The notes under the pieces are model-generated. The model saw only the letters and a list, made by a program, of their open reading frames with translations. It was not told where the DNA came from and did not search any database. The position numbers were made by a program, and so were the translations under genes. Shown here one piece after another: positions 1-10,726 of a stretch of 64,000 nt of DNA. Source of the stretch: Crossaster papposus (lineage: Eukaryota; Echinodermata; Asteroidea; Velatida; Solasteridae); the NCBI GenBank assembly GCA_037893245.1, contig JBAIAA010000029.1:682001-746000 (forward strand). Reading direction: 5' to 3'. The number at the start of each line of letters is the position of its first letter. The stretch's first letter is position 1.

Positions 1-1266
1 GGTTTAACTCTTTGTCGTTCTCGTGGTTTATATTAATAATTTTTTTCTTGAAAATAATCACCGTACTTTTGGCTTTAAAAATGTGAGCTTTTCATTATTT
101 TACTGTGTAAACGCAGTAACTGAGCGCTCTCGCGTCGACTCTTTTGACTCTAACTCCAGACGGGAGTATCGAATTGTATGGGGGCGAACGGAATCGAATA
201 GCTTAGACCCTCCTTAGACCCCGTTTTGATTGGTTGGAAAAAAACACCGTACTTTTCACAAAGAAAAAAGTGGCCAATGACAACTTTCGATCGATATGAC
301 ATGTACCATGCATTGCTCACCACGCGTTTCGCGATTTTGGACTCGGCTCATAAGCAGGTTTTACAGCACAGATTTTTTTTTCGATTTTACTGTTAGTTAG
401 ACGTTTAAAAACTGTCCACTTGTACATCAGTTATCTGGTATAACAACTGTGTTGTTTTGATGAGTTAATTTCATTTTAAAATAAAACAAATTTGGACCTG
501 AATACTGTGCACTTCACGGCAGTTGCAGAAATTTGTGATGGAAAGCACGCGCACTTGCTTATTGGGTTGTACCATTTTGTATGTGGGGAGTATTATGCAT
601 GTACTGTACACTTATACATTGGACTAAAATTCAACAAAGTCAACCACTTCCAAGTTGTCTACATACATCAGAACTGTTTTATTTATTTATAAGTCTTGTC
701 TGAATTAATCGAGTGTTGTTTAGAAAATAAAAGATTTCACTGAACCCCGTTTCTTGCTTGCAGCTAATTATGCTTGCCAACGTTCAAACGTGGTTAGTTT
801 TACCCATTTTGTGAATGGAGTGTGTCGGACCACATTTCAGGGTCGAACGCACAGCTACACAGGGCTAGCGTTAATCCAATTTAATAGCCCTGGACCTCTG
901 TGGCACTCTCGACGTGCCAGATTTAAACTGTGAAATTAAGTGAACAAAAATGGGGGTAACAAATTCATATGTGTTGCACATGCAGTCGATATGTATTAAC
1001 TACAATACCCTGTCATCATATACGATTCAATAATATTGGCATTGGGTATACGGACTGATTAATCTAAAATGTGGCGATCCCACTGTTATTGTGTGACAGG
1101 GAAGCATCTCTCTGGATAACGAGATTAAAAAATGGTCTGTGGATACCATCGTTCACTTGGGTTACCGTCAGGGTTTTGGGCTTAATGAACACTGGGGACG
1201 GAATCGCCCAATTGGGCTACAAAACGCGTTTTAAACGAAATTGTGTTCACCGATAAGAGTATTTAT
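1..1266. other. No gene recognised
   Basis: AT-rich sequence with only short open frames that show no domain motif, no convincing splice pattern and no clear inverted repeat. I see nothing I can annotate. Confidence 0.5.
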
Positions 1267-1791
1267 AGGTAGAATACGCCATTGGTAACTACTTGAATTA
1301 GCAGGAGTGGGTGGATGTAAAGGTAGGATACACCATTGGTAATTGCTTGAATTGTCAGGAATGGGTGGATGTAAAGGTAGGATACACCATTGGTAATTGC
1401 TTGAATTATCAGGAATGGGTGGATGTCAAGGTTGGATACACCATTGGTAACTGCTTGAATTATCATGAATGAGTGAGTGGATTGATGGGGTTGTATTTTA
1501 AGGTAACCTGTCTGAAGTTTTTAGACGCTGAGAAAAGCAAGAAAAACAGCATTCGTTTTCAACTGGCGTCAGTGGTTCTTATGTTGTTCTTGTTTTTCGA
1601 GCGATCGCCGCTTGGCGATCGTGATTTTCTTTTATAAAATTAAATTTTGGGAACAATTACAGGATATATAGCACAATGCTTTTGCTTGATGTCTAGAATC
1701 ATAAATGATTATTTACTTCTAAATAAGTGAGACATTTCTTAATAATTCGGTAGTACAAATGGTCGATATCTGCAAATGGTGTATACTACCT
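1267..1791 (+). mobile_element. AGGTAGKATACACC MITE, copy 1 (expanded end)
   Basis: A non-autonomous inverted-repeat element. The left end (AGGTAGAATACGCC) and the right end, read on the other strand (AGGTAGTATACACCATTTGC), are versions of one terminal repeat, and TTAA follows the right end at 1792-1795. The left end is present about four times in tandem at a period near 54 bp (1267-1480). The right half has the family's internal signature: a GCGATCGCC-type palindrome near 1600, then ACAATTACAGGATAT and GATATCTGCAAATGG. There is no coding capacity. The family recurs throughout the window. Confidence 0.75.
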
Positions 1792-1823
1792 TTAAACATT
1801 GGATTGAAAATATTCGTCATTAC

Positions 1824-1864
1824 AGATCAAATTCGTCAAGTTGTTGCTTAGACGAATTTGATCT
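1824..1864. repeat. Short perfect hairpin between two MITE copies
   Basis: AGATCAAATTCGTC and GACGAATTTGATCT form a 14-bp perfect stem around a 13-nt loop, in the short spacer between two copies of the same MITE family. Its function is unknown; it may be a remnant of another foldback element. Confidence 0.6.
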
Positions 1865-1868
1865 TTAA

Positions 1869-2971
1869 AGGTAGTATACACCATTGGTAGATTTAGGGGA
1901 TTGTAGTTTATAGTAGATATCGTTTAACTGAGCTGTCCGAAGTTTTACTTCACTTCACTTCACTTCACTTTATTTTCCACATAAACAATTGAGACAACCA
2001 ACAAAGGGTTTGTATACATAATATGTGGATGGGGATCCCTAAAAAGCAAAGCTTGTCGAGTAGAGATCCCCAATCATGGATGCCGAGAAAAGCACGAAAA
2101 ACAGCGGTTTGTTACAACCGGCGTCGAGCAGTTATTAGCTGTTTCGGTTTTTCACCCCAACAGCTTTTGTTTTCGTTAAAGTTTTTTCACCGAAACAGCT
2201 TTTGTTTTCGTTAAAGTTTTTTTTTTTTCCACTTTCAGTGTTTTTACCCATAGGATTTACACACGTTTGTTCTGCCAATACACTTTGGTAAATCCAATCG
2301 ACTTGAGACTTGGTATACACTTTGACCTCCACCCACAGATGGTCCTTGAAGAAATTTGGCTCGATTGCGTCATTCAAGGTCACGTGACGTCACGTTAAAG
2401 GTTTAATTTTCCCCATAGGTTTTGTACACGTTTTTCTTCAGACTATTGACTTTGGCACTTCAGTAAATCCGACCGACTTGAAACTTGGCATACACATAGG
2501 CCACCATCCACAGATGACCCTAGAAGAAATTCGGCACGATTACGTCATTCAAGGTCACGGGGCGTCACGTTAAAGTTTCTATTTTTTTCCCATAGGTTTT
2601 GTACACGTTTTTCTTTAGACTATTGCCTTTGACACTTTAGTAAATCTGATCGACTTGAGACTTGGCACACACAAAAGACCTACAGCACATATTGAAAGTA
2701 AATTTAGACACTCGAAACAGCTCTGTGTTTGTCCACAAACACATGTCTAGTTGTTATGTTATCTTTGGTTTTTTGCGATCGCCGTCCGGCGATCGCGAAT
2801 TTTATAAAATTATAAAATTATAAAATTATATTTTTCGGAATAATTACAGGATATCTAGCGCAATCATTTTGCTGGATGCCTAGAATCAACATTTACTTTC
2901 AAATGAGTAAGATATTTCTTAATAATTCGGTAGTAAATGTTTTTGATATCTGCAAATGGTGTATCCTACCT
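1869..2971 (+). mobile_element. AGGTAGKATACACC MITE, copy 2 (split by insertion)
   Basis: This copy has clean ends: TTAA at 1865-1868, AGGTAGTATACACCATTGG at the left, the complement of AGGTAGGATACACCATTTGC at the right, and TTAA at 2972-2975. That fits a 4-bp TTAA target duplication. Compared with the copy at 20466-20832, its interior is interrupted near 2135 and resumes after 2750. A short CACTT microsatellite lies near 1945-1970. Without the insertion the element is about 490 bp. Confidence 0.78.
2135..2750 (+). mobile_element. Helitron-like non-autonomous insertion
   Basis: About 615 bp inserted in the MITE at 1869-2971. Sister copies show the uninterrupted order (GTTATT then TTATGTTAT). 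The right end carries an 8-bp-stem hairpin, GTGTTTGT/ACAAACAC at 2725-2742, then ATGT and CTAG at the boundary. This matches a Helitron 3' terminus (hairpin followed by CTRR). There is no clear target duplication. AGCTGTTTCG at 2137 and CGAAACAGCT at 2713 form a subterminal inverted pair. The interior holds about 2.5 tandem copies of a unit near 185 bp. A canonical 5' TC end was not found, so it may be a helentron-type derivative. Confidence 0.5.
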
Positions 2972-2993
2972 TTAAGGCGTATATTTTTGACCC

Positions 2994-3250
2994 GGGGCCA
3001 ATTTCATAAAACATGTAAGCACACAAAATTGCTTAGCACAAATAAAGTCTTGCTCGGTAAAAACAGGTTACCAGCCAAAGCTCCATGTGCTTTTTTGGCT
3101 AAGAAAAAGCCAGCTGAATACCAGTCATAATTATAAACCAGTTGAATAAACATCAACTGAAAATTTGGTTTGTAACCCGTTTTTGCGAAGAAAGAATGTT
3201 CATGCTGTTCATACTGTTTATTCGAATGGGCAAGTTTCCTCCAGGCTTTT
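2994..3250 (+). mobile_element. GGGGCCAATTTCA repeat, fragment
   Basis: It begins GGGGCCAATTTCATAA and continues with GCTTAGCA- and CAGGTTACCAGCC-type words that also occur in the copy at 22658-22895. The right terminus is not recognisable. Probably a decayed MITE copy. Confidence 0.55.
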
Positions 3251-3331
3251 GTTGTTGAATAACAATCAAAGAAGATGCTACTAGTTACTGTATATACGCG
3301 ATAATTCAAATTGAACGCGACGGATAATTGA

Positions 3332-4017
3332 GATCGATGTCACTCTACTGGGGATCGATGTCACTCTACTGGGGATCGATGTCACTCTACTGGGGATCGA
3401 TGTCAATCTACTGGGGATCGATGTCACTCTACTGGGGATCGATGTCACTCTACTGGGGATCGATGTCACTATACTGGGGATCGATGTCACTCTACTGGGG
3501 ATCGATGTTACTATACTGGGGATCGATGTCACTATACTGGGGAGCGATGTTACTCTACTGAGGATCGATGTCAATCTACTGGGGATCGATGTCACTATAC
3601 TGGGGATCGATGTCGCTGTACTGGGGATCGATGTCACTGTACTGGGGATCGATGTCACTCTACTGGGGATCGATATCACTCTACTGGGGATCGATGTCAC
3701 TCTACTGAGGATCGATGGCACTATACTGGGGATCGATGTCACTGTACTGGGGATCGATGTCACTGTACTGGGGATCGATGTCACTGTACTGGGGATCGAT
3801 GTCACTCTACTGGGAATCGGTGTCGCTCTACTGGGGATTGATGTCGGTCTACTGGGGATCGACGTCACTCTACTGAGGATCGATGTCACTCTACTGGGGA
3901 TCGATGTCGCTCTACTGGGGATCGATGTCACTCTACTGGGGATCGATGTCACTCTACTGGGGATCGATGTCGCTCTACTGGGCATCGATGTCACTGTACT
4001 GGGGATCGATGTCACTC
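3332..4017. repeat. 21-bp tandem satellite
   Basis: About 32 copies of a 21-bp unit close to ATCGATGTCACTCTACTGGGG. Most variation is at one position of the CTCTAC segment. Because 21 is divisible by three and the unit lacks stops in several frames, it gives long open frames on both strands (SLYWGSM-type on plus, SIPSRVT-type on minus). These are a by-product of the repeat and not evidence of a protein. Confidence 0.95.
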
Positions 4018-5215
4018 TTAACGGGGCACCAGCCAACCAAGTCGTGTCCCCCTCTTCACCTTGTAGCTGACCGACAGTTGAGTTGTTACTGATTGGCGCC
4101 TGGCCAGACCTCGGGCGTCGGGTTTAGGTAAGCGGTCTTACACCACCACCACGAGACAATCTATGATAACGCATTTCGAGTCCCGGCATTTACTGGAGAA
4201 CTCATCCATTCACGGGTTCAATCGCCTCGTGTGCACATCAAGTAATGCGTGTTCTATTGTTAAAGGATGGATTCTACCCGGTCTGAGCATTACATTAATT
4301 TGAACGCTTCCGCCATAAGCATGAAGACCTCGAACGTGCAACTTTTAAACAATAAATACAGTGTGTCTACAAAAATTCTAACAAATTATAAGGGAATGCC
4401 ACACTTAAAATGTGTAGCCAACATAGATATAATATTATGTTTGAATGATACACATTTCCACTTTAAAACGAAACATCAAACAATTTGATACTGTTTGACA
4501 GAGTTATGAGTAATTTTCTAAGAGATGTCAAATTGACCATGTATACATTAAGTATAGGAACAAAGGAAATAAACAATAACATAATCTCCACAGGGATTCA
4601 AACTAAATGTGTGGAATTCTCAATTCAAGAAATGGTGATACAGTATCGAGCACGAGTTTCTAGACTCTTCTGGGTGGAGATGATCGATTGCATCAAAGTG
4701 TCGTGCTCAAGGACACACATCCTAAACCCTCTTAAACCATTGTATGTTTGCTAACGACTTACAAGAACATCTATAAAATAATATCTGAATTTGTCCATCT
4801 TAATGTTGAGCAAATACCTCGAGTTATATGTAGAAGCGAAGGAAGTCTCATCGTGTTTGCTTTTATGATTAGTTTTCGTTTCTTCCCGGCGCTTAAGGAA
4901 TATACGTCGTCTACAGTTTCCATGTAAGAGCCTTTCTCAGTGATGGGTATTGCAGTTTCCTGTTGTCATAGTAACCATGATCGCCGTCTTAAACCCTCAA
5001 GTGCTGTAACATCTTCAATTCAAGTGGCCACAAACATCTAAGAGTACTAGGCAATGAGTTGGCTTGGCGACGATATCAAGTGATGAGAGCAAACCATCGT
5101 TTCAAGGGAATATACAACATTTGCAAACATTAACAAAAAAATAGCGAATTATTATAAAATACCTAATACCGAACTGTTATTGAATGACAGAAAACATCTT
5201 GTAAAATTATCGCTC
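4018..5215. other. No gene recognised
   Basis: Mostly AT-rich sequence between the satellite and the left end of the Harbinger element. Open frames are under 90 codons and show no motifs. No repeat structure was seen beyond short A/T runs. Confidence 0.5.
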
Positions 5216-5407
5216 CAGGGACCTTATTCACAAAGCATCCGCACGCTTTAACGGATCCGTTAAGCCTCCGTTATGGTTTGCGCCATATTCACGAAGTATC
5301 CGCATAATAGCGAAACCGCAGAACACGTCCGTAAAAGGGCAATTGTTTTGAGGGAACTCCAGCGTTCCCGTAATAGCTTACGGATCTCCGCATAGCGCTA
5401 AAATGAA

Positions 5408-7040
5408 ATGGCTGCAGTGTTTGTGGTTCTGCTGGAGAAGGAAAACAGGAGTACTCTTCGCCGCCAGCGAGTATTTCGTGATAGGTTACAGCCACTGGAA
5501 ATTTACGACGATGTTGAACTCATAAATAGGTATCGAATGCCAAGGCATGTTATTTTGGAGGTGAAAGATTTAATCCGTGATCAAGTTGAACATCCGACAC
5601 AGAGGTCGCATGCAATACCCACCACGCAGATCATAACAGCCCTCCGATTTTTCGCCGAAGTTTCTTTCCAATTAACAAATGGAGATTTAAGTGGAATTAG
5701 TCAGCCGTCTAACTTCTCGAATTGTTACCCGGGTCGCAACTCTCCTTAAAAGAATTTTGCCACAAATAATTCGATTTCCGAGGAACATATATTGCCAGTC
5801 ATGAATCTGATCAAAGAAGGTTTCTACGATGAACGTCATCGTCGGATTCCCAACGTTTTGGGATGCCTTGATGGATCACTTGTCGAGATTAAATGTCATG
5901 CATGTTCATATACATATGTAGACATATAACTACCACGCTATAAATGTCTAGGGGGTTTGCGACCACCAGAAGAAGTTCACCAATATTGCTGCCAAGTTGC
6001 CAGGCTCGACCTATGATTCGTTTATGTGGACTCACTCAAGCCTCAACCACCAACTAGCCAATGGTCTTGCAAACGATGGTCACCTTCTAGGCGATTCTGC
6101 GTATCCCCTTCGATCATGGCTGCCAACACCAGTACCACAACCTGATGATGATGATGCAGAACGTCGACACAATAGGCCTATTCATCACCGAAGAACCCGA
6201 CAGAACATCGAAGAAACTTTTTAATATGGCAGATGGAAAATGAGGTGACAGTGCCTGTGTGAAAGGTAATTCTGTCCCCCCTGGTAAATGTGTCCCCCCG
6301 GACAGACTTACCAGGCCGTGACCCGGTAAATCTGTCCGGGGGGACACATTTACCTAGGTATTTCTGTCCCCCTCCAGGTAATTCTGTCTCCCTGCCCAAC
6401 GTTAAACGTGTCCCCCTGGTAAAATTGTCCCGTGCAACGTCACAAGTCTAGCACCCACTACACGCAACAACCAGTGTAGTACAGGTTCACCCCTTCATGG
6501 TGCATCATTTGTGGCAGACTGTAGGATGTGTAGCGTACTACAAATTACAGGTGGTCAAAAGAGATTCCACATTCGTGCTAAGTATACAGAATTTGTACGC
6601 GTGCGAGAAGTCTGAAAATACTGATTACCGCTAATTTCCCTTTCGCGCAGAAACGTAGATCGGTTGATTTAGTTAATACAGTTATTTATATTTTTATTTT
6701 TATTTTGATGAATCGATAAGGGAACAGAAGTCCAAATAATAAATACCATGTGGGCTTTTCATTGAAATAACATCAAAATAACCACTTATGTGTGGAACAC
6801 TGGGGGACAAAATTACCTAGAGAGGGGACAGAATAAGCTGGAGGGGGACGGAATTAACGGCTCTAGGGGGACACTTTTACCTAGGTAATTTTGTCCCCCC
6901 GGACAATTTTACCGGGGGACAGAATTACCGTCCACACCTGCATAGCGAAGGTAGGTGTTTACGGTGTCAATATAGAAGGCCTACAAGTGTATGTGAACTC
7001 TGCCATCCAGGAGCCATCGCATCTTTCTGGATGCAACTTG
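5408..7040 (+). pseudogene. HARBI1-like Harbinger transposase, decayed
   Basis: Remains of a DDE transposase of the PIF/Harbinger superfamily, which cuts and pastes the surrounding element. The 113-codon frame from 5408 matches the HARBI1 N-terminal part (RRQRVFRDR, then RMPRHVILEVKDLIRD, PTQRSHAI, and ISQPS at the end). The frame then shifts. The segment near 5855-5890 carries the first catalytic Asp in GCLDGSLVEIK, and 5997-6224 carries the second in LLGDSAYPL and the Glu in IEETF. There are at least two frameshifts and stop codons near 5810, 5928 and 5950. The C-terminal part is split by the MITE at 6258-6936. It cannot encode an active enzyme. Confidence 0.85.
6258..6936. mobile_element. 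MITE with GTCCCCC subterminal arrays
   Basis: A 679-bp element inside the Harbinger transposase gene. Its ends, TGTGAAAGGTAATTCTGTCC and (other strand) TGTGGACGGTAATTCTGTCC, form an inverted repeat of about 23 bp. CCTG occurs on both sides (6254-6257 and 6937-6940), which suggests a 4-bp duplication. Variants of GGTAATTCTGTCCCCC are repeated several times at both ends, facing inward. Such arrays are often transposase-binding sites. The superfamily is not assigned. Confidence 0.75.
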
Positions 7041-7480
7041 TGAAATGGTGCTGTCATCCAGAAAGTAGCATTGTCTCTTGACAGATTTTCAAGTACTTTA
7101 GAATTCACTGACAACCACCTTCTATAATGCACAATACAAAATAATGTGATCGACGTCAGTGAAAGTATCGTAACAAATAATAAGGCTCATGGTTATTAAC
7201 TATTGCACGAAAATGTGTTTGTGATGACTGTAAATATCGGCGCTCTTCAGAGAGGGAGCTGCCATTTTTATTTCACAGTAAATGACCTACTTCAAATCCG
7301 TTTTTTATCTTCGTTTGTGCTTGCCATCTTGTCTTCTTTGATGTCAATCTTGCTTTTTAAAAGTATTGTGAACAGTGTAGTGACTTTTTTGTCGGAATTT
7401 GTGGTGTTTTTTCTGATGTACTTTTGCCGTTTTAATGTTTTGGACTACACGCATGCGACATACATGTAACACACAGCTGC
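7041..7480. other. Harbinger/LINE boundary, not resolved
   Basis: AT-rich sequence between the last part resembling transposase and the first LINE coding sequence. The 5' end of the LINE must lie here or slightly downstream, but no target duplication could be recognised. Confidence 0.4.
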
Positions 7481-8084
7481 ATGCTACATGGAATAACACT
7501 GTCGACAATGGATGCTGTAAGTACTTTATGTGCAATACTTGTTGCGCTCTCCACGTTTCATCATTTGCACTACTGTGAACAACTGACACTGCTCTCAGTC
7601 TCTACTCGAGCTTCAAATAATGCACCCATTAGCGCTGCCCCATGCAGAACTGTGACCTCAGAAAATGGTAGTCGGAATATACGGAAGGCCAAGTTTTCTT
7701 TCGTAAAGTGGACTAAGCGTGGCCAAACTGCTTTGTTAATTCCTGGTCATGGCCCCGACCCCCCTTTTAATATCACTATCTACATGGACATTTCATTGAA
7801 TCCTGGACCATCATCTGGAAACTGTGTTACACGACAAGCTTATTCTCATAAATTACTGCCGCACCTCCAAGTACATTCAAGATGGATGTGACTCAGTCAG
7901 CACATGTACATTCAGTTACACTCGACACCAACTCTATAGCATGCGGATTTCATCCATGTGTCGTATTGAGACGGAACAGCTTCAAGTTCTTAAAACCAAC
8001 GGTCTTCTGCGCTTCCGTGGCAAACGAGCTGGGGGTAAGCGGCAACGGATACCTGTGTTGATTCAGCATATGCAACATCATCAA
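7481..8084 (+). pseudogene. LINE 5' coding part with 2A-like motif
   Basis: The first frame (from 7481, stop at 7889-7891) contains DISLNPGP at 7787-7810. This resembles the 2A ribosome-skipping signature D(V/I)ExNPGP known at the start of some sea urchin and amphioxus LINE proteins. Here Ser replaces the usual Glu, so activity is uncertain. The coding sense moves to another frame between about 7830 and 7890. That second frame reads YTRHQLYSMR and then LLRFRGKRAGGKRQR, a basic segment that normally precedes the endonuclease in CR1/L2-like elements. The open frame reaches the 10-bp duplication at 8075-8084 and resumes at 10737. Confidence 0.7.
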
Positions 8085-8791
8085 TAGTCTAGCCCTAGAC
8101 CCTTGTGTTATTTCGGCCCCCACCATGCACGCGCGCAGATTCGTTAACGCTGTCTCTTTTTCAAATCCCGGCTTCGTGTGCGTTCTGGTCTCACGCATGC
8201 GTAGTTTACAAAATGCGGCTGGATCCATGTTCGCACTGGAGCCGACGTTTGACAAACGTACATGATTTTGGATTCCCCAATGGGTCTAGCACTAGTTGGC
8301 AATCAATTGTTAACTTTAACCTTAGTTTTCGACGAATCTCCCTCGCTTTTCCGAGGGATCCAATCAGCGACCGAGTTTGAGCCTCATCATGAATTATTCA
8401 TTATACACAAATATAAGATACTGTGTGTGTGTACACAAGACAGTGTACATGTACAATGTACATGTACATGTATGTGATGGTGACTGTATGCACGTGCATT
8501 GCGCGAAATGTGCATACTTTTAATAGCATTGTACATGTACGTGTGTCCGATCTTCCGGGGCATGGCAGTGCAAGCTAGCTACAGCCGGCCACCGGTACCG
8601 TACCGCGGGTCTGCCCGCTGCAGCATCGCTATGTTATGGTGCTTCAGCGCGGTGCGTTTTTTTGTATTCCAGTGTATCGAACGTACAGTACGTCAGTATT
8701 AGCCTCAAATCTAGTGAGGTCGTGCTTCATTTTGGCAAACAGTTAATTACCTGCAAAAACTACCTTTCCCTGAAATAAAAGGGGAAATTTA

Positions 8792-9205
8792 TGGTGGCTC
8801 TGCATGAAGGGACATAAAAGTCGTGAATTTGTTTGCGAGTAGTTGTGAAACTATTCGCGACTTGTCGTGAATTTATTCGCGACTGGTTGTTAATATTTTT
8901 GCGACTAGTCGTATAATTCGTGATTATTAGTGAATATTTTCGCTACTAGTCGCGAATTTTTTTCGCGACTATTGAAAATATTGACGACTATTCGCGAAAA
9001 AATATTTACGATTAGTAGCAAAAAATATGTCGTAAAAAATTCAGGACTCAAATTTGCGACTTGTCGTTAATTTATTTGCGACTGGTCGTAAATATTTTTG
9101 CAAATAGTCGCAAATAATTTCACAACTAGTCGTGACAAAATTCGCGACAAGTCGCAAATTTGTCGCGAAAATGTTCACGACTTTTGATATCCCTCAGGGC
9201 CACCA
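8792..9205. mobile_element. Palindromic MITE, TA target duplication
   Basis: A 414-bp element starting TGGTGGCTCTGCATGAAGGG and ending in its near complement, flanked by TA (8790-8791 and 9206-9207). The interior is built almost entirely from variants of GCGACTAGTCGCGAAT in both orientations. A TA duplication suggests a Tc1/mariner-type source, although the ends do not identify the family. Confidence 0.68.
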
Positions 9206-9216
9206 TATAAATTAGT

Positions 9217-9973
9217 AGCCCCAGTCCCACTGAAGCCGGATATGCTACGGATCGCCCCGGATCGCCCCGGATGACCTCGGATGAAACTACGTTTGATCCG
9301 GGGTGGTCCGGGAAGGCAATCAAAAACAAAGTGACATGTTCCCCGATCCTACTACGGTTCTGTTTGACTACGGTTCTGCCACGAATGGGCCCGGATCACC
9401 CCGGTTCAAGCCTGTTTTTCCCCCATGACCCCGGATGGTCACGGATTCACTACGGTTCCGCCACGGTTTCACTACGGATGCGCCACGGTTCATCCCGGAT
9501 GTGCCACGGTTCACCCCGGATGACCCCGGATACACTACGGTTCATCCCGGTTCATCCGGGAAATACCGTGGTGACACCGTAGTGAATCCGTGGTGATCCG
9601 TAGTGGAACCGTAGTGGAACCAACTCCCGTTTCATCCCGGATAAACACGGTTACACTACGGTTACGCTACGGTTTATCCCGGATACACTAGGGATCATCA
9701 CGATCGCACTACGGTTTCACTACGGTTCTTCGCCGCCCCCCTCTCCCTTCCCGGATGGCCCCGGATCACTCCGGATGCTAGATGCTGATCCAGGGTGACG
9801 CTCGACTTCCCGGACTCACTACGGATGTCCCCGGATGGTCCCGGATGCATGGCCCCGGATAGTCCCGGATAGTCCCGGATTATCACGGTTTGACTAAGGT
9901 TCCACTCCGGATGACCCCGGATATGAATCCGGGTTGATCCGTAGCGTATCCGGCTTTCGGTGGGACTGGGGCT
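9217..9973. mobile_element. MITE rich in CCCCGGATNACTACGGTTC words
   Basis: A 757-bp element with inverted ends AGCCCCAGTCCCAC and GTGGGACTGGGGCT. The inverted similarity extends about 40 bp into GCCGGATAYGCTACGGATC. The interior is a dense mosaic of CCCCGGAT and ACTACGGTTC variants in both orientations. No clear target duplication was found. It lies 11 bp from the TA-flanked MITE at 8792-9205. Confidence 0.68.
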
Positions 9974-10113
9974 TTGGAGGTTTTCACCATAGAGCAAAGT
10001 TGTTTCAATTCACCCGCAGTCACAAATAAATGCCGGGGCAGCTATGATTTGCTGTGTCAATTAATGTATGTAAAGTACATGTACATGTACATGTACTGTA
10101 TGGTGCGAAATAC

Positions 10114-10380
10114 GGTACCTCTGGAGACGTGAACACAATGGGGACAAAGGGTGATTTATATTTAGGTCTCCATTAGGAATTTCACGAATTAGATTTTTGG
10201 ATTGTACTTAAATTACTCAAAAGCTAGGGTTAGGATGTGGGTTAGTGTTTGGGTTAGGGTATAATATAGGGTATTATTGGTTGGAAATTTCAACCCAGGA
10301 AAATAATTGTGGTTAAAATGGGAGCATTTTGAAAAAAGTGCTCGACTTTCTAACCATTTTGTACACGAGAACATGTCATG
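10114..10380 (+). repeat. GGTACCTCTGGAGAC repeat, copy 1
   Basis: Starts at GGTACCTCTGGAGACGTGAA and includes AACACAATGGGGACA, CAAATTACTCAAAA-like, GGGTTAGGATGTGGGTTAG and CATTTTGTACACGAGAA words. The same order occurs in reverse at 37465-37754 and in part at 63768-64000. Class unknown; no terminal inverted repeat or target duplication was recognised. Confidence 0.7.
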
Positions 10381-10726
10381 TTCGGTAAGGGAAGCCATGT
10401 CTCCGTCCACAGTGATACAAAAATGCGAATACATGTACAGTATAGTACATGCACATCACGCCGGCCGGGTCAATCGCGGCGTGTAACGTTTTGCGTAACC
10501 CTCGCACGAATTTGCCTATAACCGTCCATCATTATCACGTGATATGAATAATGCATATATTACAATAGTCTGACCACGCCCCCTGTGTGCCAACTTGTCC
10601 AAGACCTTCGAGTGAGTCCACTGAGTTCGCGGGTGCGATTCGTCTGTAGAGGGCGCCCTCTATAACATCGGTGGTTTGTGTCAGTGATCGCGGAATAAAC
10701 AACACGAAGGTCTTGGAACCAAGACT

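Larger units (their letters stand above)
8085..10726. mobile_element. 2.6-kb insertion with 10-bp target duplication (Mutator-like?)
   Basis: Inserted in the LINE coding sequence. ACATCATCAA precedes it (8075-8084) and follows it (10727-10736), and the LINE frame continues in phase when it is removed. The left end TAGTCTAGCCCTAGACC and the right end, read on the other strand (AGTCTTGGTTCCAAGACC), form an imperfect inverted repeat that continues through GTGTT and TTT blocks for about 35 bp. A 9-10-bp duplication suits Mutator-like elements. No transposase is visible, so it is non-autonomous. It contains the MITEs at 8792-9205 and 9217-9973 and a repeat copy at 10114-10380. Confidence 0.65.

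Noticed and set aside
3332..4017. CRISPR-like array
   Set aside because: The 21-bp units are contiguous with no unique spacers, and the surrounding sequence is eukaryotic.
3281..4092. Long repetitive open frames on both strands in the 21-bp satellite
   Set aside because: The period is a multiple of three and the unit happens to lack stops, so open frames are automatic. No start context, splice site or non-repeat domain supports a protein.
10210..10260. Telomere-like GGGTTAG words
   Set aside because: They are irregular and part of a dispersed repeat found at three internal places, not a terminal array.
10671..10726. Start of the LINE protein at the open frame beginning near 10671
   Set aside because: These codons lie inside the 2.6-kb insertion. 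The LINE frame really continues from 8084 to 10737 across the 10-bp duplication.
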